Shown one piece after another: positions 52,018 to 61,330 of a DNA stretch of 64,000 nt. Origin of the DNA: Alphaproteobacteria bacterium (lineage in GTDB: Bacteria > Pseudomonadota > Alphaproteobacteria > Reyranellales > Reyranellaceae); NCBI GenBank assembly GCA_016870115.1, contig VGCH01000002.1, positions 62,001-126,000 on the forward strand, read 5' to 3'. Every line of letters begins with the position of its first letter. Within the stretch, counting starts at the first letter, position 1. The position numbers were made by a program, and so were the translations under genes. Below the pieces are notes generated by a model that made no database searches, was not told where the DNA came from, and saw nothing but the letters and a program-made list of their open reading frames with translations.

Positions 52018-53686
52018 CAGCTATTTCTACCGCTACGACGCCCACGATCGCGCGCTGGTCGCCGAGCGTGTCGCGCAGTTCCGCGACCAGGTCGCGCGTC
52101 GGCTCTCGGGCGACCTCACCGAGGAGCAGTTCAAGCCGCTGCGCCTGACAAACGGGCTCTATCTGCAACTGCACGCCTACATGCTGCGGGTGGCGATCCC
52201 CTACGGCACGCTGACGTCGGGCCAGCTGCGCGCCCTCGCGGGCATCGCCCGTCGCTTCGACCGCGGCTACGGCCATTTCACCACGCGCCAGAACCTGCAG
52301 TTCAACTGGATCCGGCTGGAGGACGCGCCGGACATTCTTGAAGCCCTGGCGGCGGTCGACATGCACGCCATGCAGACCAGCGGCAACTGCATCCGCAACG
52401 TCACCGCCGACCATTTCGCCGGCGCCGCCGGCGACGAGGTCGAGGATCCGCGGATCTGGGCGGAGATCGTGCGCCAATGGTCGACGCTCCATCCCGAGTT
52501 CTCGTTCCTGCCGCGCAAATTCAAGATCGCGGTGACCGGTTCGCCGCGCGACCGCGCCGCCGTGCGCGTCCACGATATCGGGCTGCGTCTGCACCGCGAC
52601 CCCGCCGGCGCGGTCGGTTTCGAGGTGATCGTCGGCGGCGGTCTCGGCCGCACACCGATGATCGGCAAGACGCTACGCGACTTTCTGCCTCGCGAGGATT
52701 TGCTCGCCTACCTCGAGGCGACGCTGCGCGTTTACAATCGCTACGGGCGACGGGACAACCTCTACAAGGCGAGGATCAAGATCCTCGTTCATGAGATCGG
52801 CGCCGAACGCATGCGCGGGGAGGTCGACGCCGAGTTCCACGCGCTCCGCGGGACGGCGCTGCGATTGCCGGACGAGGTCATCGACGCGATCGCGCGCCAG
52901 TTCGCGGCTCCGGCGCTGGCGGCCCGGCCGGCGCGCTCCGAGGACGTCGAACGCCTGCGGGCGCGCGACCGCGCGTTCGCGCGCTGGCTCGCCGCGAACG
53001 TGACCCCACACCGGGTTCCCGGTTATGCGATTGTCACGGCGGCACTCAAGCAGCTGGGGGCGCCGCCAGGCGACGCCAGCGCCACGCAGATGGACGCGGT
53101 CGCCGATCTCGCCGATCGCCACAGTTCCGGAGAGGTCCGGGTCAGCCACGAGCAGAACCTGATACTGCCGTGGGTTCCCCTCGACGACCTGCAGGCTCTT
53201 TGGAGGGCGCTCGACGCGCTGGGCTTCGCCGACCCGGTCGCGGGTCGCATCGGCGACATCGTGGCCTGTCCCGGCCTGGACTACTGCGCGCTCGCCAACG
53301 CGCGCTCGATTCCCCTCGCGCAGCGCCTGTCACTGCGCTTCGGCGACGCGGCCCGCCAGCAGGAGATCGGCGAACTGAAGGTTCGGATCTCCGGCTGCAT
53401 CAACGCCTGCGGCCATCACCATGTCGGCCACATCGGGATCCTGGGTGTCGATCGCAACGGCACCGAACTCTACCAGATCAGCCTTGGCGGCGATCCCGAG
53501 GCCGGGTCGACGGCCATCGGCGAGATCCTCGGTCCCGCGCTGACCGAGGAGCGCACCATCGAGGCGATCGAGGCGATGGTGGACCTGTATCTCGCCACCC
53601 GCGTCGCTGGCGAGCGTTTCGTCGACACGTATCGCCGGCTCGGCGCGGACCCCTACAAGGAGAAGGTGTATGGTCACCGTGCATAG
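52010..53686 (+). CDS. cysI: Assimilatory sulfite (nitrite/sulfite) reductase haemoprotein
   Basis: A 558-residue sirohaem/[4Fe-4S] reductase that takes sulfite to sulfide with six electrons. It has the two-fold ferredoxin-like repeats; in the second half CPGLDYCALANARS and ISGCINACGHHHVGHIG give the four cysteines shared by the cluster and sirohaem. TTRQNLQFNWI and NVTADHF are substrate-side blocks. The electron donor is not encoded here. The ATG lies within the end of the DUF2849 gene. Confidence 0.92.
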   Translation: MPDSYFYRYDAHDRALVAERVAQFRDQVARRLSGDLTEEQFKPLRLTNGLYLQLHAYMLRVAIPYGTLTSGQLRALAGIARRFDRGYGHFTTRQNLQFNWIRLEDAPDILEALAAVDMHAMQTSGNCIRNVTADHFAGAAGDEVEDPRIWAEIVRQWSTLHPEFSFLPRKFKIAVTGSPRDRAAVRVHDIGLRLHRDPAGAVGFEVIVGGGLGRTPMIGKTLRDFLPREDLLAYLEATLRVYNRYGRRDNLYKARIKILVHEIGAERMRGEVDAEFHALRGTALRLPDEVIDAIARQFAAPALAARPARSEDVERLRARDRAFARWLAANVTPHRVPGYAIVTAALKQLGAPPGDASATQMDAVADLADRHSSGEVRVSHEQNLILPWVPLDDLQALWRALDALGFADPVAGRIGDIVACPGLDYCALANARSIPLAQRLSLRFGDAARQQEIGELKVRISGCINACGHHHVGHIGILGVDRNGTELYQISLGGDPEAGSTAIGEILGPALTEERTIEAIEAMVDLYLATRVAGERFVDTYRRLGADPYKEKVYGHRA

Positions 53687-54143
53687 CGGTTCGCGGGCCG
53701 TCCCGTCGGCGCTGTCCCCGCTGCCGCTCGACGCCTGGCTGCTCGATCTGACGGCCGCGGCGGTTTCATTGCCCAACACCGCGTCGCCGGACCTGCTCGG
53801 CGACGGGCTGGCACGCCTCGAACTCATCGCCCTGCATTTCCCCAAGTTCAACGACGGCCGCGCGTACAGTCAGGCACGCCTGTTGCGCGGACGGATGGGC
53901 TACCGCGGCGAGCTTCGTGCCACCGGTGACGTGCTGCGCGACCAGCTTCCCTTCATGTTGCGCTGCGGTTTCGATTCCTTCGAGAAGGCGGACCCGCCCT
54001 TCGGCGAGGCGGTACGCGCGGCGGCGACCCTTTTCAGTGTTGTCTATCAGCCGGCCGAGGACAACCGCGTCCCGGCGGCCGAGCTGCGCCGGTTGGCGAC
54101 GGCCGGCGCTATGGCGGCGGCGGCAGCCGTGTCGCTTGGCTGA
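53670..54143 (+). CDS. DUF934 protein
   Basis: A 157-residue DUF934 protein, with LIALHFPKFNDGRAYSQARLLR and RATGDVLRDQLPFMLRCGF as signatures. The family always accompanies sulfite reductase genes, often with cysH; here no cysH follows and the operon ends. It overlaps cysI by 17 bases and the convergent DUF4440-like gene by 35 bases. Confidence 0.9.
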   Translation: MVTVHSGSRAVPSALSPLPLDAWLLDLTAAAVSLPNTASPDLLGDGLARLELIALHFPKFNDGRAYSQARLLRGRMGYRGELRATGDVLRDQLPFMLRCGFDSFEKADPPFGEAVRAAATLFSVVYQPAEDNRVPAAELRRLATAGAMAAAAAVSLG

Positions 54144-54579
54144 CGGCGAGCTGCCAGCCATCGACCGCCGTCACGTAGACGGCGATCCAGCGAAAATCGT
54201 AGGTTTTCTGTTCTCGCACGCTCAGGATCGGGCTCTTGCCGGTGACGATCACGGTCGGGCCGGTGTGCACGCGGAACACCAGCTCGGTGGTCGGCGCGTT
54301 CTCGATCACCGGATCGCCCGCCAGTACGGCGACGATGCGGTCGTTCTTGCCGTCGACCTTTCCCGAGCCGTGGGTGTGCGTAAAACTTTCGGCATAGGCC
54401 GCACGCAGCGTAGTGAAATCCTTTTCGATCGCGGCCTTAGCGACCTTCGCCCGAAACGCCACGACCTCGTCGATCATGCGCTGGGCCTCGGCACCCTGAA
54501 GGGCCTGCGGAGGATGGGCGTGTGCGGGGAGGGCGAGCGCGGCCGCGAGAGGCAGCAGCAGGAGCGAGCGTCTACGCAT
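54109..54579 (-). CDS. Exported NTF2-like (DUF4440) protein
   Basis: A 156-residue protein with signal peptide (LLLLPLAAALALPAHA) and an NTF2-like fold: AAYAESFTHTHGSGKVDGKN and WIAVYVTAVDGWQLAVSQAT are typical of DUF4440. These act as small periplasmic binding or hydrolase-like proteins of unknown ligand. Its ATG overlaps the end of cobT by eight bases, so it is translated from the cobT transcript, although no link with cobalamin is known. Confidence 0.8.
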   Translation of the reverse strand: MRRRSLLLLPLAAALALPAHAHPPQALQGAEAQRMIDEVVAFRAKVAKAAIEKDFTTLRAAYAESFTHTHGSGKVDGKNDRIVAVLAGDPVIENAPTTELVFRVHTGPTVIVTGKSPILSVREQKTYDFRWIAVYVTAVDGWQLAVSQATRLPPPP

Positions 54580-55600
54580 GGTGCGAGCTTACACCCGCCT
54601 CGGTGAAGGTCGCCATCCCGTTGAGGCACGCGGCGGCGGCCTTCAGCAGCGGCACCGCGAGCGCCGCCCCCGACGCCTCGCCCAGCCTTAACCCGAGATC
54701 GAGCAGCGGCGTCTGGCCCAGCGCCTCGCACAGGCGGCGATGCGCCGGCTCCGCCGAGAGATGCGCCACCCGGCAATGGGCGAGCGCGCGCCGGTCGAGG
54801 ACCTGCAGCACCGCGGCCGCCACGGTGCAGGCGTAGCCATCGAGCAGGACCGGGATACGGCCGCGCCGCGCGGCCACGATGGCGCCCGCGATGGCGGCGA
54901 ATTCCTCGCCCCCCAGGGTCGCCAGCAGCTCCAGCGGATCGCGCCGCCCGATCGCCGCGCGATGACGCGCGAGCGCGGCATCGACGGTCGCGACCTTGCG
55001 TTCCAGGGCCGCGCCCGCGACGCCGGTTCCGGGCCCCACCCAGTCGCGCGCCGTGCCCCCGAACAGGGCGGCCGCCAGCGCGGCGGCGGCGGTCGTGTTG
55101 CCGATGCCCATCTCGCCGAGGCACAGCACATCGATGCCGGGCTCGGCCGCCATCATGCCGTAGGCGAGCGCGCGCGCGGTGCGCTCCTCGGACATGGCCG
55201 GGCCGTCCACGATATCGCCGGTCGGCGTGTCGAGATCGAGTTCATAGACGCGCAGGTCGGCGTCGAGCATCGTGGCGAGCTGATTGATCGCGGCACCCCC
55301 GCCGGTGAAGTTCGCCATCATCTGGCGATTGACCTCGCTCGGGAACGCCGAGACGCCGCGCGCCGCCACACCATGTGCGCCGGCGAAGACGGCGATGCGC
55401 GGTCGCTCGACCCGGGGCGTGGCACGGCCCTGCCAGCCGGCCAGCCACTCCGCCAGCTCCTCCAGCCGGCCGAGCGCGCCGGCCGGCTTGGTGAGTGTCG
55501 CCTGCCGCGCCACCACCTCGGTCACGGCCTCCATTTCCGGCCCTGGCTGATCGGCCAGAATCCGGCGGATTTCCTCGAAGTTGGGGGCATCGCGGGTCAT
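54572..55600 (-). CDS. cobT: Nicotinate-nucleotide-dimethylbenzimidazole phosphoribosyltransferase
   Basis: A 342-residue CobT that makes alpha-ribazole phosphate, the activated lower ligand of cobalamin. Motifs: FAGAHGVAARGVSAFPSEV, NFTGGGAAINQLA, CLGEMGIGNTTAAAAL and the catalytic glutamate in LRLGEASGAALA. It is divergent from cobS with 54 bp between the starts, so both genes share a control region. No cobalamin riboswitch was recognised in this short gap. Confidence 0.95.
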   Translation of the reverse strand: MTRDAPNFEEIRRILADQPGPEMEAVTEVVARQATLTKPAGALGRLEELAEWLAGWQGRATPRVERPRIAVFAGAHGVAARGVSAFPSEVNRQMMANFTGGGAAINQLATMLDADLRVYELDLDTPTGDIVDGPAMSEERTARALAYGMMAAEPGIDVLCLGEMGIGNTTAAAALAAALFGGTARDWVGPGTGVAGAALERKVATVDAALARHRAAIGRRDPLELLATLGGEEFAAIAGAIVAARRGRIPVLLDGYACTVAAAVLQVLDRRALAHCRVAHLSAEPAHRRLCEALGQTPLLDLGLRLGEASGAALAVPLLKAAAACLNGMATFTEAGVSSHHA

Positions 55601-55654
55601 TCGTGCGGTCGGGGTCCTTCCGGCGGGCACGGACCATCCTATATTCGGGAGACC

Positions 55655-56458
55655 ATGGCCAGCCCCGACGATCCCGCCTCCCGCCGTCCCGCCTCGATCG
55701 ACGAGTGGCTGCAGGCCGCCCGCGAACAGGCCTCGTTCTTCACCGGCCTGCGGCTCGCCGAGGGCCCGCTGCGGTGGCGCCTCGCCGACGTGCTGCCGGT
55801 GTTGCCGCTTGTCGGCGCCGGTGTCGGCCTGGCGAGCGGCCTTGCCTTCGCGGTCGTCCAGGGCATCTCGGGCATCGGCTGGCTCGCCGCCGCGATCGCG
55901 GTCGGCGCCGGGGTGCTGATCACGCGCGCTCTGCACGAGGATGGGCTCGCCGATACCGCCGACGGGCTGGGGCCTCACGGGCTCGCGCTCGAGCGTCGGC
56001 TGGAGATCATGCGAGACAGCCGCAACGGCACGTTCGGCGTGCTGGCGCTGGCGCTCGCCGTGCTGATCAAGGTGGCCGCCCTCGCCTCGTTCGGCGCGGC
56101 GACCGGGCTTGCCTTGCTGGTTGCCGCCCACGCCGTGTCCCGGGCGGCGCTCGCCTATCCGCTGCTGGCATTCGCCCCCGTGCGCGATGAGGGATTGGCG
56201 GCGCGTTTGGGCAAGCCCGCCGATACCGAGGTCTGGCTGACGCTCGTGCTCGGCGGGTTGCTCGCGTTCCTGCTGCTCGTGGGCAAGGGCTTCTTCGCGG
56301 CCGTGCTGGCTCCGGTGCTGGCGGTGCTGGCGGCCGCCGGGGCCGCGCGCTGGATCGCGGCGCGCATCGGCGGCTACACCGGCGACACGCTGGGCGCGGT
56401 GCAGCAGGTCGGCGAACTCACCTTCCTCGTGGTCGCGGCGTCGCTCATCGCGCGCTGA
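55655..56458 (+). CDS. cobS: Cobalamin synthase (adenosylcobinamide-GDP ribazoletransferase)
   Basis: A 267-residue inner-membrane enzyme that joins adenosylcobinamide-GDP with alpha-ribazole. The metal-binding HEDGLADTADGLG and MRDSRNGTFG motifs are intact, and six to seven hydrophobic helices follow. A ~45-residue cytoplasmic N-terminus rich in charged residues precedes the first helix, slightly longer than usual. A GGGAG site precedes the ATG. Confidence 0.94.
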   Translation: MASPDDPASRRPASIDEWLQAAREQASFFTGLRLAEGPLRWRLADVLPVLPLVGAGVGLASGLAFAVVQGISGIGWLAAAIAVGAGVLITRALHEDGLADTADGLGPHGLALERRLEIMRDSRNGTFGVLALALAVLIKVAALASFGAATGLALLVAAHAVSRAALAYPLLAFAPVRDEGLAARLGKPADTEVWLTLVLGGLLAFLLLVGKGFFAAVLAPVLAVLAAAGAARWIAARIGGYTGDTLGAVQQVGELTFLVVAASLIAR

Positions 56459-56533
56459 AGCGCGGGCGCTCGTCCGGTTCCCTCGCGGCGCGATCCGCTC
56501 TAAAGAGAACGCCCCGCAACGGACGAGGCGAAG

Positions 56534-57208
56534 ATGGCGACGGGTGCCAAGGTGACGGGCGCGATCACGCGCTGGTGGTGGGTGCGGCACGCGCCGGTGC
56601 CCAATCCGGAGCGGCGCTGCTATGGCCAGTCCGACAAGGATTGCGACGTGAGCGACGAGGCGTTGTTTCGCCACCAGGCGTCCCTGCTGCCGCGCGGCGC
56701 GGTGTGGGTGAGTTCGCATCTGTTGCGCGCGCGCAAGACCGCCGAGCATCTGGGGCGGGCCGGCGCGGACATGGCGCCGCTCGCGATCGAGCCGGCCTTC
56801 GCCGAACAGCATTTCGGCGATTGGCAGGGCCTCACCTACGCCGAGATCGCCGATCATCACGGCGACAACCATCTCTTCTGGCTCAATCCGCCGGAGCAGC
56901 GGCCGCCGGGCGGCGAGAGCTTCGTCGATCTGAAGAACCGCGCGGTCGCCGCGATCGACCGGCTGAACGCCCAGCATCGCGGCCGCGATATCGTGGTCGC
57001 CGCGCATGGCGGCACGATCCGCGCGGCGATGGCCCATGCCTTCTCGCTGCCCGCCGAGGCGGCGGTGCGCTTCGAGGTCGAGAACGTCTCGATCACCCTG
57101 ATCGAGCATTTCGAGCAGGCCGATCCGGCGCATGCGTGGCGCGTCGCCTGGCACAACTACATGCCGCGGGCACTGCCGGCGGGCGCGCACGCCGGATCGC
57201 GGGCGTGA
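56534..57208 (+). CDS. cobC: Histidine phosphatase, probable alpha-ribazole phosphatase
   Basis: A 224-residue histidine-phosphatase-superfamily protein. WWWVRHAPVPNP supplies the catalytic histidine, SSHLLRARKTAEHL the arginine, EQHFGDWQG the family block, and VVAAHGGTIRAAMAH the second histidine. Between cobS and cobU the natural role is dephosphorylating alpha-ribazole phosphate or adenosylcobalamin phosphate. Overlaps the methyltransferase gene by four bases (GTGA). Confidence 0.85.
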   Translation: MATGAKVTGAITRWWWVRHAPVPNPERRCYGQSDKDCDVSDEALFRHQASLLPRGAVWVSSHLLRARKTAEHLGRAGADMAPLAIEPAFAEQHFGDWQGLTYAEIADHHGDNHLFWLNPPEQRPPGGESFVDLKNRAVAAIDRLNAQHRGRDIVVAAHGGTIRAAMAHAFSLPAEAAVRFEVENVSITLIEHFEQADPAHAWRVAWHNYMPRALPAGAHAGSRA

Positions 57209-58050
57209 GCCAGTCGCGCGATCTCGCGGCCGAACAGGCGGCGTTCTGGAACGGGCCGGGCGCCAAGGGCTGGCTGGCCGCACGGGATCGCATCGAGCGG
57301 GGGATCGCAGGCTACGGCGCCGATGCGCTCGCCGCCGCCGCCGCGCGGCCGGGCGAGCGAGTCCTCGATATCGGCTGCGGACCCGGCGTTTCCAGCCGCG
57401 CGCTCGCCGAGGCGGTCGGCGCGGAGGGGCAAGTGCTCGGTCTCGACATCGCCGCGCCGCTGATCGAGGCGGCGCGCGTGGCCGGGGGACCGCCGCACCT
57501 CAGCTACGCAACGGCCGATGCCGCGACCCACGGATTCTCGCCGGCCTCGTTCGACCTGCTGTTTTCGCGCTTCGGCGTGATGTTTTTCGCCGACCCGGTG
57601 GCGGCCTTCGCCAATCTGCGACGCGCGCTGAAACCCGGCGGGCGTCTCGCGTTCGTCTGCTGGCGGACGCTGCGCGAGAACCCCTGGGGACTGGTGCCGA
57701 TTCTCGCGGCAGCGCCGCACCTGCCGCCGCTGCCGCGTCCGGGCCCGGAGGAGCCGGGTCAGTACTCCTTCGGCGATCGGGCGCGGGTCGAACGCATCCT
57801 CGCGGCCTCCGGTTTCGTCGACGCGACCCTGCGGCCCCTCGATCGGCCGATGACTCTGGGGCGCGATGTCGAGACGGTCCTGGATGAGCTTGCGAAGTTC
57901 GGCGCGCTCGCACGTGCCTTTGCCGAAGCGACGCCGGAGCAGGCACGGGCGGCGCGTGCCGCCATTACCGAAGCGCTGAAACCGCACGCCGGCCCCGAGG
58001 GTTTCGTGCTGGCTTCGGCCTGCTGGTGCGTTACCGCCCGCGCCGGTTGA
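57205..58050 (+). CDS. Class I SAM-dependent methyltransferase
   Basis: A 281-residue methyltransferase with the SAM loop LDIGCGPGVSSRAL, acidic strand end LGLDIAAPLI and FSRFGVMFFADPVAAFANLR. Starts at GTG within the cobC stop and ends by sharing its stop with the cobU start (TGATG), so it is fully embedded in the cobalamin operon. It is of the UbiE/Methyltransf_11/25 type, unlike the corrin-ring tetrapyrrole methylases. Its substrate, possibly a benzimidazole precursor or an unrelated metabolite, is unknown. Confidence 0.85.
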   Translation: MSQSRDLAAEQAAFWNGPGAKGWLAARDRIERGIAGYGADALAAAAARPGERVLDIGCGPGVSSRALAEAVGAEGQVLGLDIAAPLIEAARVAGGPPHLSYATADAATHGFSPASFDLLFSRFGVMFFADPVAAFANLRRALKPGGRLAFVCWRTLRENPWGLVPILAAAPHLPPLPRPGPEEPGQYSFGDRARVERILAASGFVDATLRPLDRPMTLGRDVETVLDELAKFGALARAFAEATPEQARAARAAITEALKPHAGPEGFVLASACWCVTARAG

Positions 58051-58619
58051 TGGAACACGCGCCGACCTTTCCGTTGCCGCCGGTCACGCTGGTGCTGGGC
58101 GGCGCGCGGTCGGGCAAGAGCACGCACGCCGAGGCGCTGGCGAGCGGCACGCTGCAGGGCGCGCCACCGCGCGCGGCGACCTATATCGCCACCGCCGAGC
58201 CGGGCGACATGGAGATGGCCACCCGCATCCTCGCACATCGCGCGCGGCGCGGACCGCACTGGACGACCATCGAGGAGCCGCTGGCGCTTGCTCGGGCGCT
58301 GGCCGATGCCGCCGGGCGCGGGGCGCCGGTTCTGGTGGATTGCCTCACTCTCTGGCTGTCGAACCTGATGGGCGCCGATGCCGACCGTGACGAGGCGACC
58401 GACGATCTCGCGGCCGCCCTGGACGGGCTCGCCGTGCCCGTCGTTCTGGTCAGCAACGAGGTGGGGCTTGGGATCGTTCCCGAGACGCCGCTAGGCCGCG
58501 CGTTCCGCGACGCCCAGGGCCGCCTCAACATGCGTGTGGCCGCGCTTGCCGATCGCGTCGTGCTGATGAGCGCAGGCCTGCCGCTGGTGCTGAAAGACCG
58601 GCCGCGGGCGGCGCGATAG
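58050..58619 (+). CDS. cobU: Adenosylcobinamide kinase/guanylyltransferase
   Basis: A 189-residue CobU (CobP) that phosphorylates adenosylcobinamide and adds GMP. P-loop GGARSGKSTHAE, the guanylylated histidine region ILAHRARRGPHWTTIEEP, VDCLTLWLSNLM and VSNEVGLGIVPETPLGRAFRD are all present. Its ATG shares a base with the methyltransferase stop. An in-frame ATG eight codons upstream was passed over in favour of this coupled one. Confidence 0.94.
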   Translation: MEHAPTFPLPPVTLVLGGARSGKSTHAEALASGTLQGAPPRAATYIATAEPGDMEMATRILAHRARRGPHWTTIEEPLALARALADAAGRGAPVLVDCLTLWLSNLMGADADRDEATDDLAAALDGLAVPVVLVSNEVGLGIVPETPLGRAFRDAQGRLNMRVAALADRVVLMSAGLPLVLKDRPRAAR

Positions 58620-58729
58620 GGGTCCCGAGAGCCACGCCGCGCCGCAATTTCGCCGCGAAACGTGGTACGATGCTCCTTGCGGTCCCGACAGCGCTTCCCC
58701 GGCGCGGGCCGCCCACAAAGGAGCCCGAC

Positions 58730-59410
58730 ATGACTCCCACCCGCCGCCACCTGTTGGCCGCTTCCGGTTCCGCTCTCGCGCTCGCCGCCGCCACCCCCGC
58801 TTGGGCCGATGCCCGGCGCCAGGCGCTGGTCGATGATGCGCTGGTCGCGGCGCGCAACGTCATCAACGACAAGGAATTCCCCGAAGCCGTGCGCAACGTC
58901 GCGCGCGCCAAGGCGATCATGATCGTGCCGTCGATGGTCGAGGGCGGCTTCATCCTCGGCGCCTCAGGCGGGCGCGGCGTTCTGCTGACTCGCAGCGGGC
59001 CTGGCAATTGGAGCTATCCCGCCTTCTACGCCATGGGATCGGGCAGCATCGGCCTGCAGATCGGTGGCAAGGTTTCGGAGCTTGTGCTGATTCTCTTGAC
59101 CGACAAGGGCCTCGAAGCGCTGATCGACAGCAAGTTCAAGTTCGGTGCGGGCGCCGGCGTCACGATGGTGGCGGTGGGCGCGGGCGTGCAGGCCGGCACC
59201 ACGACCGCGGCCGGCGCCGACATCGTGGTCTTCGCCCGATCGCAGGGCCTCTTCGCCGGCGCCTCGCTCGAAGGCTCCTACGTCGACCCCGACAACGACT
59301 GGAACGCGCTCTACTACGGCGCCGGCGCCACAACGCGCTCGGTGGCGATCGAGCGGCGCTTCACCAATCCGGGCGCCGAACCTCTGCGGCAGTTCCTCGC
59401 CCGCTGGTAG
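58730..59410 (+). CDS. Exported SYLF-domain (Ysc84) lipid-binding protein
   Basis: A 226-residue protein with a Tat-like signal (TPTRRHLLAASGSALALAAATPAWA) and a SYLF domain: AKAIMIVPSMVEGGFILGASGGRGVL, FKFGAGAGVTMVAVGAGVQAG broken by the usual glycines, and SQGLFAGASLEGSYV. SYLF domains bind phosphoinositides in eukaryotes; bacterial ones are thought to act in the envelope. AAAGGAG precedes the ATG. No linked genes. Confidence 0.9.
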   Translation: MTPTRRHLLAASGSALALAAATPAWADARRQALVDDALVAARNVINDKEFPEAVRNVARAKAIMIVPSMVEGGFILGASGGRGVLLTRSGPGNWSYPAFYAMGSGSIGLQIGGKVSELVLILLTDKGLEALIDSKFKFGAGAGVTMVAVGAGVQAGTTTAAGADIVVFARSQGLFAGASLEGSYVDPDNDWNALYYGAGATTRSVAIERRFTNPGAEPLRQFLARW

Positions 59411-59438
59411 GGCGGAGGCGGTTCAGCGCGAACCGAAC

Positions 59439-59870
59439 CTAGGCGGCGCTCTCGACGCGGCGCTTCAGGGCCTCATTGAACGCGATGAAGCCGCGCTCCG
59501 TGCGGTCGAGCATCCCGCCCATGAACGGCACCAGCAGCCCGGAGAAGATCTCGGCGTGACCGAAGCGCGTGCCGCCGGGCGCCGGTCCCAGCACAAACGC
59601 GTGCTCGCCATCGACCAGATAGGGCACCAGGAACCGGCCGCGCCAGCGCAACAGACTCTCGGGCTCGAAGTCGACGATCACCGGACGGACGCGGAAGGCG
59701 GCGCCACCGGGCGGGTGGATCGTGGCGTCGAGACGCGCGCCGCGGCGCGGTTCGCCGGTCAGACGCGGAATGAATGCGTTCCACTCGCCCCAGCGCGCGA
59801 AGTCGGCGAGCACCTGCCAGACCGCGGCAGGTGGTGCCGCGATGTCGATCGACGCCGCGATCCGCCGCAT
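59439..59870 (-). CDS. SRPBCC-family protein
   Basis: A 143-residue START/Bet v1-like protein: ASIDIAAPPAAVWQVLADFARWGEWN is the standard SRPBCC first strand and helix, and GFIAFNEALKRRVE the C-terminal helix lining the hydrophobic pocket. Its ATG is one base after the scoB stop (TGACATG), so it is translationally coupled to the CoA-transferase genes. Ligand unknown. Confidence 0.85.
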   Translation of the reverse strand: MRRIAASIDIAAPPAAVWQVLADFARWGEWNAFIPRLTGEPRRGARLDATIHPPGGAAFRVRPVIVDFEPESLLRWRGRFLVPYLVDGEHAFVLGPAPGGTRFGHAEIFSGLLVPFMGGMLDRTERGFIAFNEALKRRVESAA

Positions 59871-59871
59871 G

Positions 59872-60531
59872 TCAGGCGGCGCGGACGCCCGCGCCGACCG
59901 AGAGCCGCGCCTCGGTCTTGGCCTTGACCTCGTCCACGGTGACTCCATCGGCGAGTTCGAGAAGGGTCACGCCGCCCGCGCCCTTCTTGTCGATGGCGAA
60001 CACGCCGAGCTCGGTCACCGCCATGTCGACGACGCGTCGGCCGGTCAGCGGCAGGGTGCAGGCCGTCAGAAGCTTGGACGCGCCGTCCTTGGAGACGTGC
60101 TCCATGGTGACGATCACCCGCTTCACGCCGGCCACCAGATCCATGGCGCCGCCCATGCCCTTCACCATCTTGCCGGGGATCATCCAGTTGGCGAGATCGC
60201 CGTTCTCCGCGACCTCCATGGCGCCAAGAATGGAAAGGTCGATATGGCCGCCGCGGATCATCGCGAAGCTGTCGGCCGACGAGAAATACGACGTGCCCTT
60301 GAGTTCGGTGACGGTCTGCTTGCCTGCGTTGATGAGATCGGGATCGACCTCGTTCTCCAGCGGGAAGGGGCCGACGCCCAGCATGCCGTTCTCGCTCTGC
60401 AGCGTCACATCCATGCCTTCGGGCACATGGTTCGACACCAGCGTCGGGATGCCGATGCCGAGATTGACGTAGAAGCCGTCCTTCAGCTCACGGGCGGCGC
60501 GCGCCGCCATCTGATCGCGGGTCCAGGCCAT
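59872..60531 (-). CDS. scoB: 3-oxoacid CoA-transferase subunit B
   Basis: A 219-residue beta subunit of a family I CoA-transferase (succinyl-CoA:3-ketoacid type). The catalytic glutamate is in [42 protein letters not shown] and [18 protein letters not shown] are standard. It activates acetoacetate-like ketoacids for entry into central metabolism. Starts 13 bp after scoA. Confidence 0.94.
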   Translation of the reverse strand: MAWTRDQMAARAARELKDGFYVNLGIGIPTLVSNHVPEGMDVTLQSENGMLGVGPFPLENEVDPDLINAGKQTVTELKGTSYFSSADSFAMIRGGHIDLSILGAMEVAENGDLANWMIPGKMVKGMGGAMDLVAGVKRVIVTMEHVSKDGASKLLTACTLPLTGRRVVDMAVTELGVFAIDKKGAGGVTLLELADGVTVDEVKAKTEARLSVGAGVRAA

Positions 60532-60544
60532 TGCGGTTCTCTCC

Positions 60545-61246
60545 TCAGACCTTGCGCACGGTGCGCTGTTCGATCTTCTTGTCGTAGGGCGATCCCTTGA
60601 AGATGCGCTTCACATAGACGCCCGGCGTGTGGATGTGGTCGGGATCGAGCGCACCGACCGGCACCAGCTCCTCGACCTCCGCGACGCAGACGCGCGCGGC
60701 CGTCGCCATCATGGGATTGAAGTTCCGCGCGGTCTTGCGGAAGACGAGGTTGCCCGCCCGATCGCCCTTCCACGCCTTCACGAGCGCGAGATCGCCGAAC
60801 AGGCCGCGCTCCATCACATACTCCTCGCCGTCGAACACCCGCGTCTCCTTGCCCTCGGCCACCAGCGTGCCGACACCGGTCCGGGTGAAGAAGGCGGGAA
60901 TGCCCGCGCCGCCGGCCCGCACGCGCTCGGCGAGCGTGCCCTGCGGATTGAACTCGAGCTCGAGCTTTCCCGAGAGATAGAGCTGGGCGAAGGTCTTGTT
61001 CTCGCCGACATAGGACGAGATCATCCGCGCGATCTGGCCGGTCTCCAGCAGGAGGCCGAGACCCGCGCCGTCGATGCCGGCATTGTTGCTGACGCAGGTG
61101 AGGCCCTTCACGCCCGAGGCGCGCACTGCCTCGATGCAGCGTTCGGGGATGCCCACCAGCCCGAAGCCGCCGCACATCAGCATCATGCCGTCGCGCAGCA
61201 GTCCGTCGAGCGCGGCCGTCGCGTCGCTGTAGACCTTGTTCGCCAT
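60545..61246 (-). CDS. scoA: 3-oxoacid CoA-transferase subunit A
   Basis: A 233-residue alpha subunit with the CoA-binding [31 protein letters not shown] and [17 protein letters not shown] blocks. It forms a heterotetramer with the product of the next gene. First of the transcript scoA-scoB-SRPBCC; the 84-bp gap to the enoyl-CoA hydratase gene leaves room for its own promoter. Confidence 0.94.
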   Translation of the reverse strand: MANKVYSDATAALDGLLRDGMMLMCGGFGLVGIPERCIEAVRASGVKGLTCVSNNAGIDGAGLGLLLETGQIARMISSYVGENKTFAQLYLSGKLELEFNPQGTLAERVRAGGAGIPAFFTRTGVGTLVAEGKETRVFDGEEYVMERGLFGDLALVKAWKGDRAGNLVFRKTARNFNPMMATAARVCVAEVEELVPVGALDPDHIHTPGVYVKRIFKGSPYDKKIEQRTVRKV

Positions 61247-61330
61247 CGATCCGTCCGTTGGATGTTCCGGGCGGCATATGGGGCGCCCGACGCGCGGTCG
61301 TCAACGCCCGCCGGTTGAGCCGCATCGACG

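Noticed and set aside
55601-55654. Cobalamin riboswitch between cobT and cobS
   Set aside because: Only 54 bp are available and no B12-box-like sequence was seen.
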